A DNA stretch of 64,000 nucleotides from Lepidostoma basale (GCA_022606425.2 JAHDVF020000188.1:162518-226517), one strand, 5' to 3'; counted from the first letter of the stretch, positions 34,756 through 46,612 are shown. Made by a program: numbers and translations. Notes: a model not told the origin generated them from the sequence alone.

Positions 34756-36175
34756 GTAGAGCGTCTGATGGCTATTTAATTGAGTGCCACAGTAGCAAGT
34801 GACATATCCTTTTGTCCCGTGTGCTTCTTTCATGTGTTCTATTATGTGTTTTCAAAATATTGATGAATGGAAATTTGGCTACTAACTTTTACATATGTAC
34901 AAATTTTTTATTTTTTTTGTTTGTATAGAATAAATAGCAAATCATCAAAACCTTTTAATAAACAGCAAAACCTATAATTGCAATTTACTTCTTTGTACTC
35001 CCCTGTGTAATGCATTTTATACTATCATGTATTACCGATTAACCAGTCCGGCAATGAGTTTTGCCAAATCATTGAATACGAAATTACAATACATTACTTG
35101 GGCATTTTGACTTCACTTAGGAAAAAAAAAAGTTTTTTCAAAAGTAGTCAACCATCAGTCTGATAATGAAAATATCATTAATTTATCTAGCACAATTGGG
35201 ATTATGTCAAGATGCACAACAAGTACAAAATCTTATTTTTCTGTTCACATAAAATTATCAAACACTACTTTATTTTTGGAATTAAAAGGTTGACAAGCAA
35301 CAGGAGAGTGATGACATCATAGAATATTTAAAATGTGAATTACTCCGTCGGTATTATAGTTTCATTGCTAATAACTTCAAACATTTGTGACAAACGGTTC
35401 ACAGGTATTGCTCGGTATTCGGTAAGAAATTCATTAACAATATATTTTTGTAGACGCAACAGTACCTGTACTGGCATACCACCAAAAATAAATGAAAATA
35501 TCCTTAAAAATAATTGAAAAGCCTTCTTTTTTGTTTTTACACCACTTTATATATATTTTTATATATTATTTTTAACAATGCCATACCACAAATGAAGAGC
35601 TTCATACAAAAGTATATTATTGATTACTTTTATAAATCGGGATATTTACTTGAGCAAGCTTAAATATAATTTTTTTTTCTCCTGTAAACTGTTAAATATT
35701 TCTTGTAAACTATTATAGGACAAATGAAATTATTTGTTAAGTGGTAAGTCTAAATAAAAGAATTTAGGCAAAATAGGCGACCATAAAACCGTATTTAATT
35801 AGGGTTCGTTAAGTGAAATGTAAGATTATTTCCCAGTGCAGTCACATTTGGTATTTGACAAAGTTGGGAATGCTACTGGCTTCGTGTATCAGGGAACGGA
35901 GCGCTATCTTCGTCATCTTGTGGGCAATGTCACCTGTCGAAGAATCTGAGGAGCAGGTCTTATCTCCGCCTCCAGCAAACTTAATTACCCACTGCTACAC
36001 CCGCGGCAATGCATGCGCAATTGCCAAAGAAAATGGACAGGGCGCTTCGCGGTCGCGCGTTATTCTAATAAACCATGACAATCGCCATGACGCCAACCAA
36101 CATCATGTGAATCGTTTCAACATTATTAGATAAAGCTTTTACCAAATGAGGCCAAAAATCACGCTAATAAGATTT
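34755..36175. other. Intergenic, nothing recognised
   Basis: The plus-strand ORF at 35813-36133 (106 codons) has no family resemblance I can name; it ends in a GC-richer stretch. The rest is AT-rich. Confidence 0.4.
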
Positions 36176-36850
36176 TTTTTAAATCAGAATGAAATTAATT
36201 GGCGGGCTCGTTTTTCAAGCGGTGGCAAAAGTCGGCATTATGTTCTGGGATTACTTGTTTCTACCGGGAGAGAATGCCTGTAGGAGGTCGATGCTACTCT
36301 TAAAATCAGAATGAAATTAATTGGCGGGCTGGTTTATGAGGCGGCAAAAGTCGGCGACACTTTCTGGAATTAGATTATACCAGGAAAAGATTTCTGTAAG
36401 GAGGTCGATAATCGTTTACAATGTGTCTAAATGGCGGGATTTGCGCTAAAAACACTCAATTATTTTGTACTGCGCGGTGGCGAAAGTCGGCATTATGTTC
36501 TGGGATCATTTGTTTCTACCGGGAGAGAATGCCTTTAGGGGGTCGATGCTACTCTTAAAATCAGAATGAAATTAATTGGCGGGCTCGTTTTTTATGCGGT
36601 GGCAAAAGTCGGCATTATGTTCTGGGATTATTTGTTTCTACCGGGAGAGAATGCCTGTAGGAGTTCGATGCTACTCTTAATATCAGAGTAAAATTAATTG
36701 GCGGGCTGGTTTATGAGGTGGCAAAAGTCGGCGATACTTTCTGGAATTAGATTATGCCAGGAATGAATTTCTGTAAGGAGGTTGATAATCGTATGGCTCG
36801 GCCATTTAAAAAAATCGTATACAGAATGAAATTAATTGGCGGGCTTGTTT
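36175..36850. repeat. Tandem repeat, ~120-140-bp unit, about six copies
   Basis: Units begin AGAATGAAATTAATTGGCGG at about 36186, 36306, 36563 and 36826, with variants at about 36425 and 36685. They share GTCGGCATTATGTTCTGG and GGAGAGAATGCCT blocks. No ORF. Confidence 0.88.
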
Positions 36851-37300
36851 TATCATCTTCTTCTTCTTCTCCTTAGAGACCTTTGGTCTATTCCTGAAAT
36901 CAAGCTGGCCTCTATTGGGCTCCCAACTATCTCTGCGGTCTTCCGGGGGGACGGCAGCCGGCAGGAATCTGATGCGCCACAGAGTGTGGGATTCTGGTGG
37001 GATCTGGGATCCATCCTCTCCACGTGCGCATTCCAGTATCTTCTGTGTTGTCTGCCCCATCTTACGACATCCTCCACCTTGCAGATCTCGTGGATAGCCG
37101 TGTTCATCACCCTATCTCGAATAGTCCTTACTGATATCATCCTCAGCGTCCTCATCTCTGCCACCCGTACTTTAGCCTTCGTTCTTGTAGTATCCGCTCT
37201 AGTCTCATTAGCCTTCGTTCTTGTGGTATCCGCTCTAGTCTCATTGGTATATGTCAGTATAGGCCTTACCAGTGCCATCTTGACATTATTGGCACTGTAC
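36850..37300 (-). mobile_element. LINE family C, C-terminal fragment with internal 33-bp duplication
   Basis: In reverse: ALVRPILTYTNETRADTTRTKANETRADTTRTKAKVRVAEMRTLRMISVRTIRDRVMNTAIHEICKVEDVVRWGRQHRRYW. The stretch ETRADTTRTKA occurs twice. It ends where block B begins. Confidence 0.75.
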
Positions 37301-37414
37301 AAAACCATATTCAGATTCGGGAAATTTACGTATCTGGCATAGATATAAATTTTCAAACATTGGCGTTGTTTGTCTATGACTTAGATAAAAATTGTCAATA
37401 ATTGTAGGTAGGTA

Positions 37415-37620
37415 TATATTGGAGGGGAAAGTTGAGGGACGCCGAGGGCCCGGAAGGCGACAAATGTCCTGGCTGCGAAACGTGAGGGAGTGGACCAGCG
37501 TTCGAAGTGTGGAGGAGCTGTTCCGAGCGGTGCAGGACAAGGACAGATTCGCCGAGGTGATCGCCAACGTTGGGGGGACCCGACAGGGCACTTGAAGAAT
37601 AAGAAGAAGTAGGTATATAT
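37415..37620 (+). mobile_element. LINE family D 3' end inserted in block B only
   Basis: A LINE C-terminus (LEGKVEGRRGPGRRQMSWLRNVREWTSVRSVEELFRAVQDKDRFAEVIANVGGTRQGT) interrupts sequence that is continuous in A at 21830. TAGGTATATAT occurs on both sides, consistent with a target-site duplication. Confidence 0.85.
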
Positions 37621-38385
37621 TTATGTCATAAGAAATAATTAATGTGCTGATTTAGTTTTAGGAGAAGTCTCCAATTATCGAACCAGGACTGGAACCTCGT
37701 TAAAATATACGTTAATATTCTAACAAATATTTTGAAACTCACATTTTAAAGAAGTTTACAATGCCTTCTCGAATCTATTATTGATTTATTTCCTTTGTCA
37801 CAAGATTAATAAATACCTAGACCCCAATAACTAACATATTATTTGAGATTTTTTCAAAATATTTATTACAACTAATGCATTAAACGTTCGAAAACATTAA
37901 TTTTATATTTATTTTGTATAACTCTACTGATGGTTGTAATGTTTAATTTTATTTCTATTTTAATTCAAGTGTTGTGTAACAAAGTGAAAAAATGTTGTTC
38001 AATCACGATCAAAAGCTTTTTGAAAATTCAAAATATTTAATACAAATTTGAAAACTTTGTTCCTCGGAAAACCGTTCAATTGATTTATTCAATTTACATA
38101 AAAGTTATTCGTATTAATATATTTTGGATCTAATTCTTTTCATGGACTTGAGATTTAAAAAATAGCCCATTGAAAATATCTGGAGTCAGAATTTTTGAAA
38201 ACAGTGTAAATGTTTTTATGATTATGAAAACATTGAATTAAATACTGGTATTAAGATTCACACACGAAATCATTATTATTATTCGTATATTCTTTAGCTT
38301 GTGCATGGTACTGAAATCCATAATTATTAAAATTATTAACTTATAAAATAAATTATGTATTTTATAATCAAGGGTGAACCAAAAT
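37620..38385. other. Block B continuation then single-copy AT-rich DNA
   Basis: Similarity to A ends near 37925 (TATAACTCTACTGA). Beyond that no feature is seen up to the SINE. Confidence 0.6.
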
Positions 38386-38575
38386 TGACGACCTTCGTGG
38401 CAGAGTGGTAAGAGCTCTGACTTCTATACCGAAGGTTCCGGGTTCGATTCCCGGCGATGGCAGTGTAATTGTCACACTGTCTTTGGTCTGGTGTAGAATT
38501 CACGTGACAATAAAATGGCGATAGATTGGCTACCTATCACATGTCACGAGAATCAATATAATAGCTAAAAAATCA
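38385..38575 (+). mobile_element. tRNA-derived SINE
   Basis: The head contains an A box (TGGCAGAGTGGTAAGAG) and B box (GGTTCGATTCCCGG), followed by a body with CACACTGTCTTTGGTCTGGT and CACGTGACAATAAAATGGCG. Related copies at 9635 and 11560. The tRNA-like fold has no complete acceptor stem. Confidence 0.85.
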
Positions 38576-39670
38576 ATTGTATACAGTAATTGGGTTCAAA
38601 CAACCTGTTGTTTACATAAAAAAAATTAAAAAAAAACATTTTTTTTTTTGCTTTCATGTGGAAGTCTGTACTTGAATTGGATAATAATTCACACTGGGGA
38701 AAGTTAAATATACCATTCAAAGTTATTATTTTGCCTCGATTAAATACGCTAAATGGGCTCATTTATAAGCAATATTTTGCGCATTTTAAAATAACTTGTT
38801 CAATAGAAAGAGGTTAGCATAAAATTAATTTTAAAAAAAAAATTGGATATGTTTCGTCTAATAATGGTAAGATTTTTCTGACAGAATTATCAGGTGTAAC
38901 AATTTTTTTTTTTCCTCGATATTCTAGAACATTTTCAACCGCAATAATCATAATTATAAAAATATTATAATTGGATAATATTTTTTTATTTTTACTGACC
39001 AGCAAAATCTATGCAAGTTCCTATTTTAACTGTACAAAAATATTTTCGATAAAAATGGGGCTATTTACGTTTAAATCTTCAAAATATTGTCATATTTCAT
39101 ACGTATTTCTGCTGCCTTCTGATTCTGCCCAAGAGACGCTTATATGGAGCAAGCGATAAAAAACATGCACTGTGGCAGCTACACACGCAGAGACGAAGAC
39201 TCGCTGGTGACAGGACTGAGTTGAGGGAACGAGTGAGGCTCGTTGCAGACCAATCCACAGACATGATAGTAACCATGAAGCATTTTAAAAAGCCTTGATA
39301 TAGCCATGTTTCATGGCATAATAGGTGAGATTGCACTAGACAAATTTTACATGACCGAAAAGGCGTTTTCTCTCTGGAGGCTTGTTTGATCTTAGTTAAG
39401 TTTAATTTTAATTAGTGATAAGATTATGAAAGACATTTTAAAAACAATTCTGTGAGTGAAAATAAATAGCGTTCTGCCCCGGTATCGCAAAGCAGTTAGG
39501 TACCGCCGGCCGGATGCAGAGAGTGGCCACACTTGAGAGGGAATGATCTAACCCTCCGCCCTGCAGAGTTCCGGGCAGCTCTCGGCCCCAGTCTACCACC
39601 GGCCTCCGGGAAAGGAACATTATTGATACAAAATTTTTTTGTCTTGTGTCACTTTAAAAATACTAACGTG
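38575..39670. other. Unassigned region
   Basis: AT-rich to 39470. It then has a 150-bp GC-rich block (39470-39620, GCCGGCCGGATGCAGAGAGT) that looks like an unrelated repeat. No coding frame is supported. Confidence 0.4.
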
Positions 39671-40590
39671 ATAATTAATACGAATGAAAACGTCTGTTTT
39701 CTATAAGTTTTATTATATTTTATGTGAATGGCATGTTTCGCTTGTCTAAGACATTATCAAAAAATGTAGACTAATGTTTTTACTGTGCTCAATAGATGCC
39801 TTAGACATTTATGCTGTTTGTAATGTCTGTTGTGTAAATAAACTGATTTGATATATAGAAAACCCATCAAAATATTAATTAATACGAATGAAAACATCAG
39901 TTTTCTAGAAGTTTTATTATGTTTTATGGGAATGACATGTTTTGCCCTTCTAAGGCATTATCAATTGCCTTAGAAAGGCGTTAGGAGCTTAAATGTTTGA
40001 TAATGCTTTAGGAGGGCGAAACGTGTCATTTTCATAAAATATAATAAAACATGGCAGTGCACAATGGTGTTCTTCTACCGACCCTTATGTATGGAAGCGA
40101 AGCATGGAACTGGCAAAGGAAGGATGAAAGTAGAATAAATGCAGTAGAAATGAGATCTCTTAGACGAATGTGTGGATATTCTGTGTATGATAGAGTGTCG
40201 AATGAAAATATAAGAAGTGAATGCGGTGCGAATGATGGTGTCATGAACAAAATAATGAAAGGATCATTAAGATGGTTTGGACATATGGAAAGAATGAATG
40301 AAGAAAGAATGGTAAAAAAATTATATGTTAATGATGTAAATGGAACCAGAAATAGAGGAAGACCGAGGAAAACGTGGCACGATCAAATAAATCAAATATT
40401 GAATGTCGGCCATGTGAGGAGTCAGAGAAATGGACGCGCGTGCATGACACGATGTATGAATGTTGAGGAAGCGAGAGAAATATGTCAGGAAAGAAAGGTG
40501 TGGCAGTCCATTCTTTCTGCCTACCCCTTAGTTAGTTAGTTAGTTATAATCAAACATTTAGAAAACTGACGTTTTCATTATTCAATATGG
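39670..40590. mobile_element. Foldback MITE pair, one interrupted by a LINE
   Basis: 39672-39870 is a decayed arm. 39880-40049 plus 40546-40590 form a palindrome: AATGAAAACATCAGTTTTCT...TTTTATTATGTTTTATGGGA on the left, ATAAAATATAATAAAAC...AGAAAACTGACGTTTTCATT on the right. The family A LINE at 40050-40548 splits the right arm. A third member is at 41395-41580. Confidence 0.8.
40050..40548 (+). mobile_element. LINE family A, well-preserved 3' end
   Basis: One frame of 162 codons: [57 protein letters not shown]...[25 protein letters not shown]...[11 protein letters not shown]. It ends in GTTAGTTAGTTAGTTA and is 5'-truncated. Confidence 0.9.
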
Positions 40591-41097
40591 AGTTTTACAT
40601 CATTGTTCAAGAAACAGGATACAAAATAATTAGCATGTCATATTAGTGACACTAGACAATAACTAGTGATTTTAGGTCGTGTCATTTTAGAAATACTAGT
40701 GCAATTGGTTTATATAAATGTTCTTATGGTGATTGTAACATATTTTCTTTATTGTTTCTTGAGAATAATTTTAAGGAGAAGCAGATATGCCAGAATCAGA
40801 GATGACATTTAAAAAAATTATTAATTGGCACACCTTCCAAGAATTTTTAAGGAAGATCAGCATGAACATAAATATAAAACAAGAATGAAAAATTAAATAA
40901 GGCTCTCATTCAGAAGAAAAAAAAATCAGAAATCCCTTATATGCAATATAAGGCTCTTAAAATGTATGAAGATATTCGGAAGGGAATCAGAAGGAACATG
41001 AACAAATTTAGAAAATAATTAATCAAATATGTAACCTTATATTATTATTTATGTAGATTATTATTTTTAATTTTTCAAAAGTTTTTATTAGAACATG

Positions 41098-41357
41098 TCG
41101 CACCTTCAGGACGAAAACGACTCGACTCGAAAAATCATACTGTTGGGAAATCGCAAAAGAAGAATGTAAATTGTGACACTTTCGTATTATTTCTTCGATT
41201 GTTTCGATTTCTTTAAAGTAATGGCAGTGTACTTACTTTAAAGAAATCGAAACAATCGAAGAAATAATACGAAAGTGTCACATTTTACATTCTTCTTTTG
41301 CGATTTCCCAACAATATGATTTTTCGAGTTGAGTCGTTTTCGTCCTGAAGGTGCGAT
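41098..41357. mobile_element. Foldback MITE, ~260-bp palindrome
   Basis: Left arm TCGCACCTTCAGGACGAAAA, right arm its reverse complement ending near 41357. The arms cover ~125 bp with few mismatches (TTCTTCGATTGTTTCGATTT central) and meet at about 41228-41236. Confidence 0.9.
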
Positions 41358-41394
41358 GTGTATTATTTCAAGTAAATAAATAAAACCCCATATT

Positions 41395-41580
41395 CAATAA
41401 TTAATATGAATGCAAATGTATTTTTTGTAAAAGTTATATTATATTTTATGGAAATGACACGTTTCCCTTGCTAATACATTACAAATGTTACATTTAATAA
41501 TAATATAACAATGCGAAACATGTCATTCCCGTAAAATATAATAAAACAAGATACATTTTCATTAGTATTAATTATAAAAT
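41395..41580. mobile_element. Foldback MITE, third member of the 39670 family
   Basis: TAATATGAATGCAAATGTAT...ATTTTATGGAAATGACACGT is mirrored by GAAACATGTCATTCCCGTAA...CATTTTCATTAGTATTAATT. Confidence 0.75.
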
Positions 41581-41801
41581 ATCTTTGATACATACATAAG
41601 TCTTTTGAAATAGATGAACTCATACCGCTGGAACAACCTATGAAATTTGCACTAAAAATATTTGAAGGAAAGTCCGCAGTGTAATGTTTCTAGTTCATCA
41701 AAAACTGAAGGAACGAACTAATAAAACTGAGCAATTAACTGCCACGTTTGGATAATATATTGTGACATACTTTATTTATATTGTTACACAATAATGTTAT
41801 T

Positions 41802-41921
41802 CTATTGTTCCTCTGCTTCTTCCAACTCCATGGCTAGTTCTAGCAGATTCTTTTTCTTTTCCACTTTAGGCTTCGCAGCCTCGATTGCATCGGCTAGTTC
41901 ATATAGTTCCAGGGTGGTTGG
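41802..41921 (-). CDS. Possible extra 3' exon (DRC8 isoform or separate gene)
   Basis: Behind a good acceptor (CTGACCCCCACCAG) lie 39 codons, PTTLELYELADAIEAAKPKVEKKKNLLELAMELEEAEEQ, then TAG. The peptide is coiled-coil-like and looks coding. It could join DRC8 exon 5 from an internal donor after YINQLM (GTGCAA), which is in phase. I do not recognise the tail. Confidence 0.4.
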   Translation of the reverse strand, partial: PTTLELYELADAIEAAKPKVEKKKNLLELAMELEEAEEQ

Positions 41922-42681
41922 CTGGTGGGGGTCAGGAACAGGACACGGGTGCATGGAGGACATGGAATAGGAAGAAGGAGAGATTTTTATATTCTATAAG
42001 GATATTTAAAAAGTAAAAATGCAACGAACATATGAAATAAAGTCAAATATAATGCTCGGTTCAGGAGAAGTCAGCAAAATGAATACTTTAAAAAGTTTTT
42101 TTCTATTGTGGAGTTAGTAATTTATTATAATTTCAAAAATACTTATTGTTGTTGCTCTTTGCCATTTCCTACATTAAGAAGGGTCGGTCTCCCTAACAGG
42201 ACACTCTGTCTTGGGTCAGATCTCTGTTGAATTCACTTTTTTTTTCTCAAATGATATTACAACTAACAATTATAGTTATTATAAGGCATCTATTGAGAAC
42301 AGGTAAAATGTAATACCAGGTTGCGTGCCAGGGGCGGAAGGGACGGAGAGGACAGGGTCCAGCCATGGGGACAGAATATTGTTGCCCGGATGACAATAGT
42401 GTCAATCTAAAATATGACTATACAGCCACACCAAGTGGTACAGAAGACAGTTTTAAATATTTTTGTGCTCCTTATGCTCCTACTCACTGGTAATGGGCAT
42501 AATTATTATTATATTATTATTATTATTATTATCAACTACACAACCAATTTCCCCAAGCATTGTACTCATATATCCGAATATTAATCAACTGACATGAACA
42601 AATTAATGTATTCAATCTTTCATGTTTTCACTTATCTTTCATTTAATTGATTAATACTTATTCGTTATTTTTTTGTTTACT

Positions 42682-42831
42682 CTAAATAAATGCAGCCTGG
42701 TCTATCATTTGATTTACATCAACTCCATAAATAATTAAAGTTTGCACCATTAGCTGGTTGATGTAATGCTCAAATGGAATGGTGTCTGTTACCGGGTCCA
42801 AGGCAACCTGCATCATTTCATCATACTCCTC
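42682..42831 (-). CDS. DRC8 exon 5 (terminal), block B only
   Basis: Encodes EEYDEMMQVALDPVTDTIPFEHYINQLMVQTLIIYGVDVNQMIDQAAFI, then TAG at 42684-42682. Acceptor CCTTTCAG. EEYDEMMQVALDP...I.FEHYI matches EEMEEMLSAAIDP...INYKDYI of human EFCAB2. Confidence 0.88.
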   Translation of the reverse strand, partial: EEYDEMMQVALDPVTDTIPFEHYINQLMVQTLIIYGVDVNQMIDQAAFI

Positions 42832-45800
42832 CTGAAAGGCAAAAAAGCATTACCAATTGAGGACTTCTTGTGTATACACATTAAAATATTGATCACATAC
42901 AAAAACATAGTTGATTAATGAGGTTCTTATGTACTTGCTGCTAATTGAACAATATAATTTAATAATGTATATTATATGGGTGTGAGACATGGACATTAAA
43001 AGTAAATACAATGAACCGGTTAGAGGCATTTGAAATGTAGCTTCACCGAAGAATGTTCAGGATCCCATGGACAGACAGAGTGACGAACACAGAAGTCCTG
43101 AATCGTGCAGGAGTAAATAGAGAGCTGCTGACATTAATCAATGTCTGCAAGATTTCATATCTGGGTCACGTTCTGCGAGGAGAGAAGTATCGCCTGCTGC
43201 ATCTAATATTGAAGGGAAAAATAGAGGGCCGCAGGGGGGCAGGGAGAAAACAGATCTCTTGGCTGCGCAATGTGAGGGAATGGACGGGAATCAGAACTGT
43301 GGAGGAGCTATTCCGGACAGGGCAGGATAGGGAAGAGTTTACCAGAGTGATCGCCAACGTGGGGGAGACCTGACAGGGCACTTTAAGAAGGATATTAGTC
43401 ATGGCGAAAGAAGGACAAAAGTAGTATAAATGCACTGGAAATGAGATCTCTTACACGATTGTGTGGTAAGTCTGTATTTAATTGAGTATCAAATTCAAAT
43501 ATTAGAAGTGAATGCAGAGCGAATGAAAGTGTTATATAGTAATGTAAGGGTGATTAAGATGGTTTAGATACATGAAAATAATTAATAAAGATAATATTGT
43601 GAAGAAAGTATACGTAAATGGCGAAAACGGAAATAGAAATAAAACAAAGGTATTAGAATTTATTATGCAATTTCCAATATGAGCAAAAAATTGCGCATTA
43701 TATTGAAGATAGAATCTGTTTGTGTCCAGGCTTAAAACCAAGTCCCCTAGATCAGGAGCCAACGGCTCTGCCCCCTAGAACACCACCAAGTTGGATGGAA
43801 TCATAAATAACTAAGAAGTTTTCTACAACAAACTCTAATATTAGGTATTATTGATAATCTATTGTTAGACCTGAGTAAATTGTTCTCCTTCTTCCGTAAT
43901 CAGTTGGGTCATCTTCTCCTTAGTTATCCTCTCCTTGTTTTCATCCTCCAGAGCCTTGAAGGCTGCCAGCAATGTTTCTGGATCAGCAGGATAGAATCTA
44001 AAAGAACAAGGGTTGTTGATTCCGCCATACATAAATTTTTCATAATTAAATATCTTGAATCAATGGAATTCTATCTAGCTTTTACCTGTGTTCTGTTATC
44101 TTCTGGCACATATACGGAAGGAAGTTACTGAGGTGAACACTTCCCGTAGCCTCCTTCTCTTCCGTCGCCAAAAGGACTTCTTGGATTTCCTCCTCTGATG
44201 GACAACAACCTGAAATTTACTATTATTTCAACTATTTCAATGACTTTACTGAAATCTCTTGATGGAAGTTAATTTTTAATAATAATTAAATAAAACTAAG
44301 TATTTTTCTTCTATATTATCTAATATGAAATTAATAAAAATATACATAATAAATAAACCATTAAATAAATTAATAAACTTAATACAATGAAGGGCTTCTG
44401 TGTCCGAAACATGTTTGTGTACATTTAATTAAATTTTTTAATAAAGTGTTGTTTACCAAGATATAAACATTCTTCAAATTATATTTTTTATTGACTACTT
44501 CCATTTATACTCTTTATTTCGTCAGTGACAGTTTGCCAGTTAGCCTGATGAAACCGGTCACTATTGAAATAACGACAATAAGTGGAAGTAGTTAATAAAA
44601 AAACATTGTTTTATTTAATAATCATTGCTTAAACCCCTATAATGCGGCTACCTATATATGCACCCCGAAAAAATGGTTTTGATTTGCGGCAGACTATATT
44701 TACAGCCCATTTTTTTATGTATCTTATTAACCATTTTACTTCAGTTCCTTGCTTCTAAATTGTACATAATATTATGATGAACTGGAACTATCAATACTGG
44801 GCTGTAAATGACGGCAATTGCAGTTCGAAACCAATTTCTTTTTTTACTGCAAATGAAGCCAGCCTCATTAAATAATATATTAATCCTAGTTAGAAGTCGG
44901 CAAAATAATTTTTTGAACATTCTTTCCCGAAAAAAGTCTCCAGCGTTTGTATAGAGTCCTGTAAAATTATTTATTGATGGATGTGGATTTTCTTTTGTAA
45001 AACTCCATTCTAAAACATATAATGAAAATGTGATTGCTTTGTCAATTTTACAGTTATATTTTATTTATATGTAACGAGGGAAGGCTTATGTAGTATTATC
45101 ATATATATTACTATTCCGCGCCAACGGACCCGCAGTGCCGAAATCACGATCGTAGAAACTTGCTTTATTAGCTCTGATGGGAATTTCATGGACAACAAAA
45201 TCAAGAGTCTAAACATATTAATGTTTTGTGCAAATGTGGTGTAATATTGTTTATTTGATTATTAAATTTCATATAAAATATTTTAAAAAAAAAACAGTTT
45301 TTCAATCACATTAGTAATATTCAAGTTTAAAATTCACAGCGAGTTTGTTTGGATTGAAACATGTTTTATAGGTATGAACTGAATTAGTATACACACATGT
45401 TTGCATCCATACACATGTCATTTAATCCAAAAAATAAACTAATTTATATTGAACTTCAATTGTATTTGCTGAATATATATTGGATTTATTTATATACTCG
45501 AATTTAGCAATAGCGAAGCGTTGCCGGGTCAGCTAGTATGTAATAAAAATATATATATATATTTGTTACAATCTCGAACGAGTTGAAGAATGCCCTTGCT
45601 AGGCGAATCAAATGTGTAACAAATGTTTACATATTTTAAAGATTATATAGTTTCCGATTTATTAGATAAAAATCATCTGGAAAAATACATGTATTATAGC
45701 ATCGAATATAGTACTTATTCGGTATGTTGTCAATATGTAGATTTACGTCATTATTTCAAATATAAGAATACAATTATTACTCACGTTACATAATATTGCG

Positions 45801-46279
45801 GTTACATAATAATGTATGAGACAAATAAGGTCATATACCTAAAGATCTGATTATAGTTCCAATTTCTCGAACATCCACCATTTGCTTAGCCGAGTGATCA
45901 AATATTTCAAATGCTTCAGCAATTTTCTTTTCCAACTCGTTGTTAATTTGGACTGAAAATAAAAAAATATATACTTTGTATTCATAAAAAGTAAGAATAA
46001 CTAATTGTTGTGTTTTCTTAATTTGAGGAGAAATGTTATATTTATTCTTGAAAGTAATTTCGTTGAATTCTATTTTTTATATTCTCCGAAAATTAGGTAT
46101 ATTGTTAATCGTATATGTAAAAGGGCTCAAGAGATGTCTCCATAAAAGGGTTTACCTAGTAAGTAGGTACTACAATGATAATTGGTAAAAAAATCGAATA
46201 ATAAGAGTTTTATATTTAAATCCTAGAATAAATAAACACGTAAAACAATTTACAAACCTTTGGGTAGATCGTTTGCCAT
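42682..46279 (-). CDS. DRC8/EFCAB2-like EF-hand protein, intact block B copy
   Basis: Product: a small calmodulin-like subunit of the nexin-dynein regulatory complex, which links outer doublet microtubules and regulates dynein in cilia and sperm flagella. Seen: five exons (46258-46279, 45839-45952, 44086-44209, 43871-43997, 42682-42831) join in frame to 178 codons including TAG; the human homologue is about 162. Sequence: MANDLPKVQINNELEKKIAEAFEIFDHSAKQMVDVREIGTIIRSLG, then CCPSEEEIQEVL...NFLPYM, FYPADPETLLAAFKALEDENKERITKEKMTQLITEEGEQFTQ, and EEYDEMMQVALDPVTDTIPFEHYINQLM. It follows the family's two paired EF-hands, in which most calcium ligands are degenerate. All junctions are GT-AG. It is divergent from the SAP-HMG gene across ~330 bp. 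Confidence 0.9.
42960..43390 (+). mobile_element. LINE family D, C-terminal fragment
   Basis: Encodes FRIPWTDRVTNTEVLNRAG...KISYLGHVLRGEKYRLLHLILKGKIEGRRGAGRKQISWLRNVREWTGIRTVEELFRT...FTRVIANVGET. The left edge of the main A/B duplication falls inside it at about 43346. Confidence 0.85.
43871..43997 (-). CDS. DRC8 exon 4, block B
   Basis: Encodes RFYPADPETLLAAFKALEDENKERITKEKMTQLITEEGEQFTQ, the third EF-hand. Acceptor TTTTAG, donor GTCTAA (weak). Confidence 0.92.
44086..44209 (-). CDS. DRC8 exon 3, block B
   Basis: Encodes GCCPSEEEIQEVLLATEEKEATGSVHLSNFLPYMCQKITEH plus AG. Acceptor TTTCAG, donor GTAAAA. Confidence 0.92.
44210..45838. other. DRC8 intron, block B
   Basis: Same content as 23050-24670. 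A few single-base and short-run differences from A, for example TTTTACAG against TTTGACAG. Confidence 0.7.
45839..45952 (-). CDS. DRC8 exon 2, block B
   Basis: Encodes VQINNELEKKIAEAFEIFDHSAKQMVDVREIGTIIRSL, the first EF-hand. Acceptor TTTTCAG, donor GTATAT. Confidence 0.92.
46258..46279 (-). CDS. DRC8 exon 1, block B
   Basis: ATG GCA AAC GAT CTA CCC AAA G; donor GTTTGT; phase 1. Confidence 0.8.
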
Positions 46280-46612
46280 TTTAAAGAAATTGACAGAAAT
46301 CAAGTAAATTTAATGATCAAACGAAGCCTGAATATCTCCATGGCTACAGATTATTTTGTTTTATAGCAACCGGATGTTCATATCTCTGTTACGATTCGTT
46401 TAAAAGTTGGCGTCTTCTCAAAAAATTGACCAATCAGGAAAGCCGAAATTTGCTGTGTATTGGCGCTCTCTGTCAACTTCCGGCCGCCATGCTGTATGCA
46501 GTTTTCGCTTCGCGCTGTAGTCAGATGGATTAGCATACAGAGTAGAGTTTTCGCGTTTTTGAATATAACCGTTTATTATTCATAAGTTTAAAGATCCATT
46601 TCTTAAAAATAG
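46280..46612. promoter_or_regulatory. Shared divergent promoter region, block B
   Basis: Copy of 25118-25450: CCAAT box (GACCAATCAGG) and CTTCCGGCCGCCATG stretch between the DRC8 start codon and the SAP exon. Divergent promoter role is inferred from gene spacing. Confidence 0.45.

Noticed and set aside
35813..36133. 106-codon plus-strand ORF as a gene
   Set aside because: No domain, splice context or conservation that I can recognise; chance ORF is as likely.
36836..37342. 168-codon plus-strand frame rich in hydrophobic residues
   Set aside because: It is the antisense of a family C LINE fragment.
38385..38470. A tRNA gene
   Set aside because: A and B boxes are present, but there is no complete acceptor stem, and the sequence continues into a body shared with 9635 and 11560, so it is a SINE.
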